In this document: positions 1-8,269 of the stretch, one piece after another | Layout of the letters: the number at the start of each line of letters is the position of its first letter | Numbering within the stretch: position 1 is the stretch's first letter | NCBI RefSeq assembly: GCF_008001015.1 | Contig: NZ_CP042862.1 | Span: 2,170,001 to 2,234,000, forward strand | Length of the DNA stretch: 64,000 nt | DNA from: Serinicoccus profundi | GTDB taxonomy: Bacteria; Actinomycetota; Actinomycetes; Actinomycetales; Dermatophilaceae | Direction: 5' to 3' | Notes under the pieces: model-generated | The model's database searches: none | What the model was told of the DNA's origin: nothing | The model's input: only the letters and a program-made list of their open reading frames with translations | Translations under genes and position numbers: made by a program

Positions 1-537
1 GGTGCGGGCCAGGGCCTCCCGCGCCGCCTCCAGGGCCGCCCCGACGACCTCGGCCACGCTGTCCTGCCCCGGGCAGGCTGCGGCCCGCGCGCCATACGCC
101 GCGGCCCGGGCCACGGTGAGGATGGTCCCCTCCACCGGCGCGGCGAGCGCGTCCCAGGCGCTGCGGGCCGCCTGCTCGAAGGCGGTGGCGACCTCCTGCG
201 GCCCGGCGGCCTCGACGTCCGGGCCGACCGCGTCGGCCAGCCCTGCGGTCAGCTGGGCGAGGATGACGCCGGAGTTGCCGCGGGCCGCCAGCAGCATGCC
301 GCGGGCGATGAGCTGCAGCCCGTCGCGCAGCCGGTCAGTGCCCGCGCCGTTCTCGAACTGCACGCGCACGTGCTCGAGAGCGCCGTCGATCGTGAGGAAC
401 ATGTTGGTGCCGGTGTCGCCGTCGGCCACCGGGAAGACGTTGAGCGCATCGATCCGGTCCCGCGCCGCGGCGAGCGAGAGCCGGGCCGTCATCGCCCACC
501 GGCGGGCGGTCACGAGATCGAGGGCTGGTCCTGGCAC
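1..537 (-). CDS. DAK2/DhaL-domain protein (YloV/FakA-like), 3' part outside window
   Basis: The visible 179 residues form an N-terminal DhaL/DAK2 domain, the ATP-binding half of dihydroxyacetone-kinase-like and fatty-acid-kinase (FakA/YloV) proteins. The signature is LNVFPVADGDTGTNM near residue 37, where the aspartates bind Mg-ATP, followed by LLAARGNSGVILAQL. I chose the GTG at 537 because family members open with an LD..xLRRW segment and an in-frame stop lies four codons upstream; GTG at 513 and ATG at 492 are alternatives. In actinobacteria this gene usually sits between rpmB and recG, which fits the divergent rpmB here. The C-terminal DegV-like half lies outside the window. The substrate in actinobacteria is not settled by sequence. 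Confidence 0.85.
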   Translation of the reverse strand, partial: MPGPALDLVTARRWAMTARLSLAAARDRIDALNVFPVADGDTGTNMFLTIDGALEHVRVQFENGAGTDRLRDGLQLIARGMLLAARGNSGVILAQLTAGLADAVGPDVEAAGPQEVATAFEQAARSAWDALAAPVEGTILTVARAAAYGARAAACPGQDSVAEVVGAALEAAREALART

Positions 538-805
538 GCCCCCAACCTAACGCTGCACCACGTCATACCTGCCGCCCGCACCGCGTGCCGCCACCACACC
601 AGTCCCACCCACCACGACCGGCGGCGAGGAAAGGGGGATGTGCTGGGGATGACGACCCGCGCAGATCCCGTTGTCCTGGCACCGTGGTGTCGATGCGCTG
701 CGTGTGACTCGGTGTCCCGTGCTTGGGCCGTGCCGCACCCGAGGCGGCGGTGGACCCCGGCGGGCGACCCGTGCGGACGCCGGGCCGCGCCCCAGCCCGG
801 GTGAT
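538..805. other. Divergent intergenic spacer, no gene seen
   Basis: This spacer separates the outward-reading DAK2 gene from rpmB. I see no convincing protein, RNA gene or strong repeat in it. The reading frames crossing it are Pro/Arg/Ala-rich and show no start context or recognisable domain. It presumably carries the promoter of the DAK2 gene on the minus strand. Confidence 0.5.
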
Positions 806-835
806 TTGGGTGCCGCCGCGGCCGTCCGGTACGCT
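806..835 (+). promoter_or_regulatory. Candidate sigma70-type promoter for rpmB
   Basis: TTGGGT (806-811) and TACGCT (830-835) are separated by 18 bp. They lie 73 bp upstream of the rpmB start, a reasonable actinobacterial -35/-10 pair. Assigned by eye only. Confidence 0.35.
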
Positions 836-907
836 GGTCCGGTTGCCTGCGCGCCGCGATGCCGTAGGCCCGAGACCTTTTCACCGGACGACCTTCAGGA
901 GTACACC

Positions 908-1093
908 GTGGCTGCCACTTGCGACGTCTGCGGCAAGGGACCGAGCTTCGGTCACAGCATCTCGCACTCGCACCGCCGCACCAAGCGTCGTTGGAACCCC
1001 AACATCCAGCGGGTGCGCACGACCATGGGCGGCACCGCGAAGCGCCTCAATGTCTGCACCTCCTGCCTGAAGGCTGGGAAGGTCACCCGCTGA
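908..1093 (+). CDS. rpmB: 50S ribosomal protein L28
   Basis: Encodes the 61-residue large-subunit protein L28. The sequence carries two CxxC pairs (CDVC at residues 5-8 and CTSC near residues 50-53), so this is the zinc-binding C+ paralogue rather than the zinc-free form that many actinobacteria keep for zinc starvation. The [14 protein letters not shown] segment is typical of L28. It starts with GTG at 908, with AGGAG ending eight bases upstream. It appears monocistronic and is followed by a strong hairpin. The DAK2 neighbour matches the common actinobacterial order. Confidence 0.97.
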   Translation: MAATCDVCGKGPSFGHSISHSHRRTKRRWNPNIQRVRTTMGGTAKRLNVCTSCLKAGKVTR

Positions 1094-1113
1094 CCTGCCC
1101 TTCTGCACGAGTC

Positions 1114-1149
1114 GAAGCCGGCGGCACCCACCAGGGTGCCGCCGGCTTC
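1114..1149 (+). terminator. Strong hairpin terminator after rpmB
   Basis: A perfect 16-bp inverted repeat (arms 1114-1129 and 1134-1149) with a 4-base loop starts 21 bp after the rpmB stop. There is no U tract, as is usual for high-GC actinobacteria. It may also serve thiL, which converges from the other side. Confidence 0.75.
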
Positions 1150-1203
1150 GTCATGTGCGGGGGCATGACGTGACCTGCCCTCCGGTCGGCCGCCGTCGTG
1201 CCG

Positions 1204-2214
1204 TCAGCCGCCGTAGTGGTCCCACCCGCCACGCGCCGGATCCAGGCGGTCCGGGCCGAGCCAGACCCCCGTCTCCCCCCGGTTCGGGCAGGGCTCCACG
1301 TCGCCCACGGCGACCCACCCCGGCGGCACGACGGTGGCGGGGAAGGTGGCGAGCAGCACGTGCTCCTCGCCGCCGCTGAGGACCGCCCGTCGGGCTGCCT
1401 CGGGCGGCACGCCGTCGAGGGCATCGGCGAGATCGCCCACCGCTGCCGGGCGCAGGCGCATCCGCACGCCGCTCGCCCGAGCCAGACGGTCCGCGTCGCG
1501 ACCCAGCCCGTCGGACACGTCGATCATCGCGGTGGCGCCGGCCCGCGCGGCCCGGGGGCCTTGACCGAGATCGGTCCAGGGACGACGGTGGTAATCCACC
1601 CAGGGCCCCTCGCGCTCGCCGTCGAGCAGCTGCGTCAGCCCCGCACCGGAGCGCCCCAGCGGCCCGGAGACGGCCAGCACCTCACCCGGGCGGGCGCCGC
1701 TGCGCAGCACGGGCTCCTCCACCCCGTCGGGCAGCTCTCCCAGTGCGGTGACGCTCACCATGACCACGCCGTCGGGGGCCGCGCTGAGGTCTCCCCCGAC
1801 GACCGGCACCCCGCTGTCCCGGGCGGCTCGGGCCAACCCTACCGCCAGGCCCCGCGCCCAGGCCAGCGGCAGCCGGGGGTGCGCGGCGAGCGTGACGAGC
1901 AGGCCCGTCCCGACGCCTCCCATCGCGGCGAGGTCGGCGAGGTTCTGGGTCGTGGCCTTGACACCGACGTCCTGCGGCGTCGACCAGTCGTCGCGCCAGT
2001 CGTGGCCCAGGACCATGGTGTCGGTCGTCGCCAGCACCGCGCCCCGCCACGTCCGGAGGTATGCCGTGTCGTCGCCCGGGCCGACGAGGACGCCGTCCCC
2101 GGGCTGGTCGGCGAGGGCGGCGAAGATCTCGGCCAGCACCCCGCGCTCGCCCACCTCCCCCAGCACCGGTCCGTCGTGCCGCGCCACCGGCGCACCGTCC
2201 TCGCTCGAATCCAC
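1204..2214 (-). CDS. thiL: Thiamine-monophosphate kinase
   Basis: Converts thiamine monophosphate to thiamine diphosphate with ATP, the last step of cofactor synthesis. The 336-residue product has the GPGDDTAYL metal/nucleotide motif near residue 45, the ATTDTM strand and a second acidic motif DVSDGLGRDADRLA, all diagnostic of ThiL in the PurM/HypE superfamily. I chose GTG at 2214 because GGAGG lies 12-13 bases upstream. The ATG at 2265 would overlap the start of the divergent Lrp-domain gene. Length matches the family. It converges on rpmB and shares a short divergent promoter region with the downstream Lrp gene. Confidence 0.93.
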   Translation of the reverse strand: MDSSEDGAPVARHDGPVLGEVGERGVLAEIFAALADQPGDGVLVGPGDDTAYLRTWRGAVLATTDTMVLGHDWRDDWSTPQDVGVKATTQNLADLAAMGGVGTGLLVTLAAHPRLPLAWARGLAVGLARAARDSGVPVVGGDLSAAPDGVVMVSVTALGELPDGVEEPVLRSGARPGEVLAVSGPLGRSGAGLTQLLDGEREGPWVDYHRRPWTDLGQGPRAARAGATAMIDVSDGLGRDADRLARASGVRMRLRPAAVGDLADALDGVPPEAARRAVLSGGEEHVLLATFPATVVPPGWVAVGDVEPCPNRGETGVWLGPDRLDPARGGWDHYGG

Positions 2215-2265
2215 CCCCGCACGGTAGCCTCCCACCACCAGCCGAGCCGGAGGAGGAGGAAGCAC

Positions 2266-2499
2266 GTGGTCAAGGCATACATGCTCGTCCAGACCGAGGT
2301 GGGGGCCTCGGCGCAGGTCACGCGGACCATCCGCGACCTCGGAGGCGTCGTCAGCGCCGAGGACGTCGCGGGCCCCTACGACGTCATCGTCGTCGTCGAG
2401 GCACCCACCGTCCAGGAGCTCGGCCGTGGGGTGATCGCCCGGGTCCTGGAGGTACCCGGCATCACCCGCACCACGACGTGCACGGTCGTCGAGCTCTGA
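2266..2499 (+). CDS. Stand-alone Lrp/AsnC ligand-binding (RAM) domain protein
   Basis: A 77-residue protein consisting only of the RAM (ACT-like) effector domain of Lrp/AsnC regulators, without the N-terminal DNA-binding helix-turn-helix. Visible features are the AYMLVQTEVG opening strand, GPYDVIVVVEA and a C-terminal ITRTTTCTVVEL strand. Such small proteins are thought to sense amino acids and to form oligomers or modulate full-length Lrp proteins. Start is GTG at 2266, preceded by a purine-rich GGAGGAGGAGGA ribosome site. Its 3' end overlaps the next gene by 22 bases in another frame, so the two are probably co-transcribed. Confidence 0.9.
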   Translation: MVKAYMLVQTEVGASAQVTRTIRDLGGVVSAEDVAGPYDVIVVVEAPTVQELGRGVIARVLEVPGITRTTTCTVVEL

Positions 2500-2954
2500 C
2501 CCGGGCGTCCGTCGCCGCGTCCGCCCTCGCCGTCGTCCTCGCTGGGTGTGGCGAGGGAGCCGTGCGCGCCGTCCCCTTCGACGCGACCGACTCCGCCCCC
2601 TGCCAGGAGGTGGCCGAGCTCTGGCCGGACACCATCGGCCCCTACGAGTCCCGCGTCACCGCGGTGCAGTCCGGGGGCGTCGCGGCCTGGGGCGAGCCGC
2701 CGATCGTCGCCCGCTGCGGCAAGCCACCTCCCGGGCCGACGACCGACCCGTGCATCGACGTCAACGGCGTGGACTGGGTCGCCACCCAGCTCGACGACGG
2801 CGGGACGATGTTCACGACCTTCGGGCGGGAGCCGGCGCTGGAGGTCCTCGTCCCGGCCGACTACGACAGCCACCCGATGCTGCTCCCGCCGTTCGGCGAC
2901 GCCGCCGAAGTGGTGCCGCAGACGCTGGGAGAGTGCTCCTCCGCGCCGGGGTGA
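2478..2954 (+). CDS. DUF3515-family lipoprotein
   Basis: A 158-residue predicted lipoprotein. The N-terminus is basic (HGRRALTR), followed by a hydrophobic stretch and the lipobox LAGC, then a DUF3515-like domain with paired cysteines (APCQEV, ARCGKP, TDPCIDV, LGECSS). Function is unknown. DUF3515 genes commonly sit between thiL/Lrp and ddl in actinobacteria, exactly as here. The GTG start at 2478 lies inside the upstream gene; CTG at 2496 overlapping that gene's stop is the only nearer option, so the exact start is uncertain. It converges on ddl. Confidence 0.8.
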   Translation: MHGRRALTRASVAASALAVVLAGCGEGAVRAVPFDATDSAPCQEVAELWPDTIGPYESRVTAVQSGGVAAWGEPPIVARCGKPPPGPTTDPCIDVNGVDWVATQLDDGGTMFTTFGREPALEVLVPADYDSHPMLLPPFGDAAEVVPQTLGECSSAPG

Positions 2955-3024
2955 GTCGGCGCCCCTCCGAGGTGCTCCCTCGTCTCGTGCTCAGCGCGGG
3001 CCGGTGCTCACCTCGCGCCGGTGC

Positions 3025-4158
3025 TCAGCGCAGGCCGAGCGGGCGCTCCAGCGCGAGGGTGATGAGCTCGTCCACCAGTTCGGGATAGCTCACCCCGGAC
3101 GCCGCCCACGCCTGGGGATACATCGAGTAGGGCGTGAAGCCGGGCATGGTGTTGATCTCGTTGAGCACCACCTCACCACGGGGGGTGACGAAGCAGTCGA
3201 CGCGGGAGAGTCCCTCGGCGTCGGCCACCTCGAAGGCGAGCGCGGCGATGCGGTGGATCTCCTCGCGGATGTCGGCCGGGATGTCCGCGGGTGCGGTGAT
3301 CTGCACGCCGGCCTCGTCGAGGTACTTCGCCTCGAAGTCGTAGAAGTCGTGACCGCCGGTGACGACGATCTCGCCGCACTCGCTGATCCGGGGCGGCTCC
3401 GAGCCGTGCCCACCCAGCACTCCGCACTCAATCTCGCGTCCCTCGATCCCCTGCTCCACGAGCACCTTGGGATCGTGGTCACGAGCCTTGTCGATGGCCA
3501 CCTCGAGGTCCTCGGGGCGATCCACCTTGACCACGCCCACCGAGGACCCGGCCCGGGCCGGCTTGACGAACACCGGGAACTGCAGGGCGGAGGCGGCGTC
3601 CAGCGCTGCGGCGCGGTCGCGCTGCCACTGCCGGTCGGTGATGACGGTGTAGGGGCCGACCGGCAGGCCGGCGGAGGCGAAGAGGACCTTCATGACGTGC
3701 TTGTCCATCATGGCCGCCGACGCCATCACCCCGCAGCCGACGTAGGGCAGGTCGGCCAGCTCCAGCAGGCCCTGGATCGTGCCGTCCTCGCCGAACGGCC
3801 CGTGCAGCAGGGGGAAGACGACGTCGACCTCGCCGATCGGGTGCACCTCGCCCGTCGGGTCGACCCACGTCCACTCGTGCTCCACCCCGCCCAGCGGCAC
3901 GATGACCCTGCGCCCGGTGTCCGTCACGGCCGGCAGCATCCCCTCGCGGATGTCGAGGGCCTCCGGGTCGTCCTCGACGAGCACCCAGTGGCCCTCGCGG
4001 GTGATGCCGACCGGCACCACGTCATACCGCTGGCGGTCCAGGGCCCGCAGGACGCTCGCGGCCGTGGCGCAGGAGATGGCGTGCTCGTCGGATCGGCCGC
4101 CGAAGACGAGGGCGACGCGACGACGGGTGCGGGGCGCGGGCGGGGTCACGGTGTCCAT
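3025..4158 (-). CDS. ddl: D-alanine--D-alanine ligase
   Basis: ATP-grasp enzyme that makes D-Ala-D-Ala for peptidoglycan precursors in the cytoplasm. The 377-residue product shows the N-terminal VALVFGGRSDEH motif, the ATP-grasp core VFVKPARAGSSVGVVKV, the metal-binding RVDCFV and NEINTMPGFT near the C-terminus. Length is normal for actinobacterial Ddl. It is followed on the same strand by a 58-bp gap behind gpsA and plsC; this order (plsC-gpsA-ddl) is common in actinobacteria. ATG start at 4158. Confidence 0.96.
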   Translation of the reverse strand: MDTVTPPAPRTRRRVALVFGGRSDEHAISCATAASVLRALDRQRYDVVPVGITREGHWVLVEDDPEALDIREGMLPAVTDTGRRVIVPLGGVEHEWTWVDPTGEVHPIGEVDVVFPLLHGPFGEDGTIQGLLELADLPYVGCGVMASAAMMDKHVMKVLFASAGLPVGPYTVITDRQWQRDRAAALDAASALQFPVFVKPARAGSSVGVVKVDRPEDLEVAIDKARDHDPKVLVEQGIEGREIECGVLGGHGSEPPRISECGEIVVTGGHDFYDFEAKYLDEAGVQITAPADIPADIREEIHRIAALAFEVADAEGLSRVDCFVTPRGEVVLNEINTMPGFTPYSMYPQAWAASGVSYPELVDELITLALERPLGLR

Positions 4159-4216
4159 CGACGTCGAGCCTAACCAAGGAGGTGCGGGAGGCCGGGCAGG
4201 ACGCGCTCCCCGAGGG

Positions 4217-5218
4217 TCAGTGGCGCTCGTGCTTGCGGGCCCGGGTCATGAGCTCACCGGTGAGCCGCTCCGGGGTGATCGCGCCGTCGACCACCGCGGT
4301 GACGCCCTGGCAGATCGGCAGGTCCACCCCGTGCCGGGCGCCGAGCTCGACGACGCTGCGGCACGACTTGACCCCCTCCGCCGTCTGGTGCGGGACCGCC
4401 AGGATCTCCTCGACGGAGCGCCCCTGCCCCAGCGCCACCCCCACCCGGTGGTTGCGGGACAGCGGCGACATGCACGTCGCGATGAGGTCGCCGACCCCGG
4501 CCAACCCCATGAGGGTCGCCGGGTCCGCGCCGAGTGCCTGCCCCAGCCGCGCGGTCTCGGCCAGACCCCGCGTGATGAGGCTGGACTTGGTGTTGTCGCC
4601 GTAGCCCAGGCCCTCGGCCATCCCGACCGCCAGCGCGATGACGTTCTTCACCGCACCGCCGAGCTCCGCCCCGATGACGTCGGTCTGCGTGTAGGGCCGG
4701 AAGTATGCCGTCATCGCGGCGGCCGCGACCCGGTCGGCGGCCGCGTGGTCCGCGCTGGCCACGACGCTGGCGGCCGGTTGACGCGCAGCGATCTCGCGGC
4801 TGAGGTTGGGCCCGGTGACGACGACGATGCGGGACTCCTCGACGCCGGCGGCCGCGATGACCTGACTCATGCGCAGGCCGGTGCCGAGCTCGATGCCCTT
4901 CATGAGCGAGACGACGGGGGCTTCCTGCGGCAGGTGGGCGCCCCACTGGCCGAGGTTGTCGCGCAGGCTCTGGCTGGGCACGGCGAGCACGACGAGATCG
5001 GCACCCGCCGCGGCCTCCTGCGGGTCGGAGGTGGCGGTCACCACCGGGCTCAGCTCGACCTCGGGCAGGTAGTCCGGGTTGTGGTGGCCCTCCTGGATGT
5101 GCCGGGCGATCTCGGGCCTCCTGGCCCACAGTGTCACCCGCTCGGCACCGGCGTCGGCGAGGATCTGGGCGAAGGCGGTGCCCCAGCTGCCCGCGCCGTA
5201 GATGACGGCCCGGGTCAC
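4217..5218 (-). CDS. gpsA: Glycerol-3-phosphate dehydrogenase [NAD(P)+]
   Basis: Reduces dihydroxyacetone phosphate to sn-glycerol-3-phosphate for phospholipid synthesis. The 333-residue product has the Rossmann motif VIYGAGSWGTAFA at the N-terminus, a middle VVVTGPNLSREIA strand and the catalytic-lysine segment GGAVKNVIALAVGMAEGL. GTG start at 5218 overlaps the stop of plsC in a GTGA, so translation is coupled to the acyltransferase that uses its product. The two genes supply consecutive steps of phosphatidic acid synthesis. Confidence 0.96.
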   Translation of the reverse strand: MTRAVIYGAGSWGTAFAQILADAGAERVTLWARRPEIARHIQEGHHNPDYLPEVELSPVVTATSDPQEAAAGADLVVLAVPSQSLRDNLGQWGAHLPQEAPVVSLMKGIELGTGLRMSQVIAAAGVEESRIVVVTGPNLSREIAARQPAASVVASADHAAADRVAAAAMTAYFRPYTQTDVIGAELGGAVKNVIALAVGMAEGLGYGDNTKSSLITRGLAETARLGQALGADPATLMGLAGVGDLIATCMSPLSRNHRVGVALGQGRSVEEILAVPHQTAEGVKSCRSVVELGARHGVDLPICQGVTAVVDGAITPERLTGELMTRARKHERH

Positions 5219-5949
5219 CCGCCACCCTCCTGGTGCTCGTGGGGGCGCTCCGGCGGCTGCTCGCCGCGCAGGATGGCGAGCTGGGCCGTGATGGCCGCCA
5301 TGATGCGGGTGGTCGCCTCCGTGTGCGCGCGCGGGTCGTCCGGCCGGTCCCGCAGGTCCGACAGGTCCACCGCAGGACCGGCCAGGACCTGCTGCACCGG
5401 CCGGGCGAAGAGGTTGCCGGGACGCCGGGCATACCGACCGAGGATCCGCTGGGCGCCCCACTGGGCGACGGGCACCACCGGGGCGCCGGAGCTGAGGGCG
5501 AGGCGGCCGACGCCCGGCTTGGCGCGCATCGGCCACAGGTCGGGATCACGCGTCAGGGTGCCCTCGGGCATGATCGCGATGCACCGGCCGCCCTGCACGG
5601 CCTCGCGGGCCGCCACCAGCGCGTCACCGGCCCGGGAGCTGGCGCGGTAGACGGGGACCTGCTGGAGGTGGTTGAGCGCCGCCCCCAGCACGGGCACCTC
5701 GAAGAGCGAGGACTTGGCCAGGAAGAACGGCGGGTGCCCGTGGTCGACGAGGAAGTGGGCCAGGGTGACCGGGTCGACCTCGGAGTAGTGGTTGGCGGCG
5801 ACGATGAAGCCGCCCTCGGCCGGCAGGTGCTCGCCGCCGGCCCAGTCCCGCCGGGTGACGGCCTGCAGCACGGGGCGGATGGCGCCGATGGCGGCGTGGT
5901 AGGACCACGGCAGGTCGTGGCGGCTGGGCTGGCGTCTCACGACGGTCAT
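5215..5949 (-). CDS. 1-acyl-sn-glycerol-3-phosphate acyltransferase family protein
   Basis: A 244-residue PlsC-type acyltransferase that transfers fatty acyl groups to lysophosphatidate or a related acceptor at the membrane. Motif I is NHYSEVD (NHx4D, near residue 56) and motif III is PEGTLTRD. The start at ATG 5949 gives MTVVRRQPSRHDLPWSYH, a typical opening. A longer frame extends upstream but would run across the divergent cofC start. The last four bases overlap gpsA (GTGA). The 37-bp gap to cofC must hold divergent promoters, which suggests short 5' leaders. Confidence 0.92.
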   Translation of the reverse strand: MTVVRRQPSRHDLPWSYHAAIGAIRPVLQAVTRRDWAGGEHLPAEGGFIVAANHYSEVDPVTLAHFLVDHGHPPFFLAKSSLFEVPVLGAALNHLQQVPVYRASSRAGDALVAAREAVQGGRCIAIMPEGTLTRDPDLWPMRAKPGVGRLALSSGAPVVPVAQWGAQRILGRYARRPGNLFARPVQQVLAGPAVDLSDLRDRPDDPRAHTEATTRIMAAITAQLAILRGEQPPERPHEHQEGGG

Positions 5950-5986
5950 CTTTGCATCCGCGGCCCGTCGTGGCGAAGATTCACCG

Positions 5987-6682
5987 GTGACCTCCGACCC
6001 GCCGATCCCCCGACCTGCCGTGAGCTGGCGGCTGGTGGTGCCGGTCCAGCGCGCCGAGCGGGCCAAGACCCGGCTGGTGGCTCCCGAGGGGGTCTCCCGG
6101 CCCGGGCTGGCCCGGGCCATCGCCGCGGACACCCTGACCGCGGTATGCCGTGCCCTCCCCGCGCCCGAGGTCCTCGTCGTGACCTCGGACCCGGTCGGGG
6201 GCGCCCTCGCCCGCGACCTCGGCGTCCGCGTCGTCCCCGACCCCGGTGAGGGGCTCGACGCCGCCGTCCGTGCGGGCCTGGATTACGCCCACCCGAGAGA
6301 TGCCGCTCGCCCCGGCGCATCGAGCGCCGACGACGCGACGCCGGGGTGGGCGGTGCTGCTGGGTGATCTGCCGTCCCTCCGGCCCTGCGACCTGGTGCAG
6401 GCGCTGTCGGCCTGCGCGCGGCACGAGCGTGCCGTGGTGCCCGACGCCGACGGCACGGGCACGGTGCTGCTGACGTCGCTGGCCGGGCCGCCGGTGCCGC
6501 AGTTCGGTCCGGGCAGCGCGGCACGCCATGGATCGAGGGCCGCCGTCCTCGATCTCGACCTGCCTCACCTGCGCCGTGACGTGGACACCACGGACGACCT
6601 GGCGGCGGCCGTGGCGCTCGGCGTCGGTGCCCGGACGTGCGCCGAGCTCGCGGCCTCCCGACCGGCGCGACCCTCGGCCTAG
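5987..6682 (+). CDS. cofC: 2-phospho-L-lactate/PEP guanylyltransferase (coenzyme F420 synthesis)
   Basis: A 231-residue MobA-like nucleotidyltransferase of the CofC/FbiD family. It activates 2-phospholactate or phosphoenolpyruvate with GTP during F420 assembly. The evidence is the VVPVQRAERAKTRL opening (nucleotide-binding, with the conserved KTRL), VVPDPGEGLDAAVRAGL and GDLPSLRP motifs. A short insertion (near residues 105-120) is rich in Ala/Ser/Asp. GTG start at 5987. The presence of cofC implies that the organism makes F420; the other fbi genes are not in the window. Confidence 0.9.
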   Translation: MTSDPPIPRPAVSWRLVVPVQRAERAKTRLVAPEGVSRPGLARAIAADTLTAVCRALPAPEVLVVTSDPVGGALARDLGVRVVPDPGEGLDAAVRAGLDYAHPRDAARPGASSADDATPGWAVLLGDLPSLRPCDLVQALSACARHERAVVPDADGTGTVLLTSLAGPPVPQFGPGSAARHGSRAAVLDLDLPHLRRDVDTTDDLAAAVALGVGARTCAELAASRPARPSA

Positions 6683-6692
6683 AGTGGGGCCC

Positions 6693-6929
6693 ATGCAGGC
6701 CAGCGTGCACACCTACGACCTCGACGAGCGCACGGGCGAGGTGCTGCTGGACTCCGGACGGGTCCTGCCCTTCCCCGCCTCCGCGATGGAGGCGAACGGC
6801 CTGCGCCACCTGCGGGTGGGGCAGCGGGTGAGCATCGAGGTGGCCGACGACGCCGACCCCGAGGACGTCGGCGCACACGTCTCCCGCGTGTGGATCGTCG
6901 GCATCGGCGAGGGCGAACGGATCCGCTGA
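6693..6929 (+). CDS. Small cold-shock-domain-like protein
   Basis: A 78-residue protein with an OB-fold/cold-shock-like pattern: VHTYDLDERTGEVLLDSGR, then LPFPASAM and LRHLRVGQRVSIEV, which resembles the last strand of cold-shock domains. It lacks the aromatic RNP1 (KGFGFI) and RNP2 motifs, so nucleic acid binding is unproven. It starts with ATG 10 bases after cofC and is probably co-transcribed. Function not known. Confidence 0.7.
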   Translation: MQASVHTYDLDERTGEVLLDSGRVLPFPASAMEANGLRHLRVGQRVSIEVADDADPEDVGAHVSRVWIVGIGEGERIR

Positions 6930-7001
6930 CCGGACTGGTGCCGGCACCGGCACCCCTCCCCCGGTCCGGGGCCGTACCAGGCGTTGATCGACGTCGGACG
7001 T

Positions 7002-7817
<816 letters not shown>

Positions 7818-7953
7818 CTAGCACCCTCCTCGCCGGGGCGTGACTCTGCCGGACACCTGCCGGCCGCACGCGCTCCACACGCTATCGCGGCCACCGCCCG
7901 CACATGCAGAACGGCCCCCATCGCTGCTGCGATGAGGGCCGTTCCGACACGGG

Positions 7954-8026
7954 TAGCCCCGACGGGATTCGAACCCGCGCTACCGCCTTGAGAGGGCGGC
8001 GTGCTAGGCCGCTACACAACGGGGCC
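7954..8026 (-). tRNA. tRNA-Glu (anticodon CTC)
   Basis: A 73-base cloverleaf. The acceptor GGCCCCG pairs with CGGGGCT, the anticodon arm is CCGCC-CTCTCAA-GGCGG, and GGTTCGAATCC forms the T arm. The loop places CTC at positions 34-36, so it reads GAG (Glu). CCA is not encoded. It lies between the HU gene and tRNA-Gln on the same strand, downstream of gltX. Confidence 0.95.
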
Positions 8027-8111
8027 GTGTCCGACGCGTGTGTGCGCCGACCGGAGAGCCTACCCGAAGGGCAGACCTCCACGAAATCGAGAGCGGCGTC
8101 TCGATGTCGCG

Positions 8112-8183
8112 CTGGGGTACCAGGACTCGAACCTAGAACAACTGAACCAGAATCAGCCGTGTTGCCAATTACACCATACCCCA
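8112..8183 (-). tRNA. tRNA-Gln (anticodon CTG)
   Basis: A 72-base cloverleaf with acceptor TGGGGTA pairing with TACCCCA, discriminator G, anticodon loop TTCTGGT (CTG, reads CAG) and T arm CTAGG-TTCGAGT-CCTGG. It lies 86 bp downstream of gltX. In actinobacteria Gln-tRNA is normally made by mischarging with GluRS followed by GatCAB amidation, so the adjacency to gltX is functionally suggestive. Confidence 0.95.
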
Positions 8184-8269
8184 AGGGGTATCTCCGACCC
8201 CGTTCCGGGGCGGCGAACCGAGGAACCACTCTACCGTGCCCCGCACGCCGACCCAAATCCCTGGACGGC

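Noticed and set aside
1198-2499. A 433-codon plus-strand frame antisense to thiL
   Set aside because: It has no domain or start context. Long antisense frames are a by-product of high GC at third codon positions. Only its last 234 bases, the Lrp-like gene, are real.
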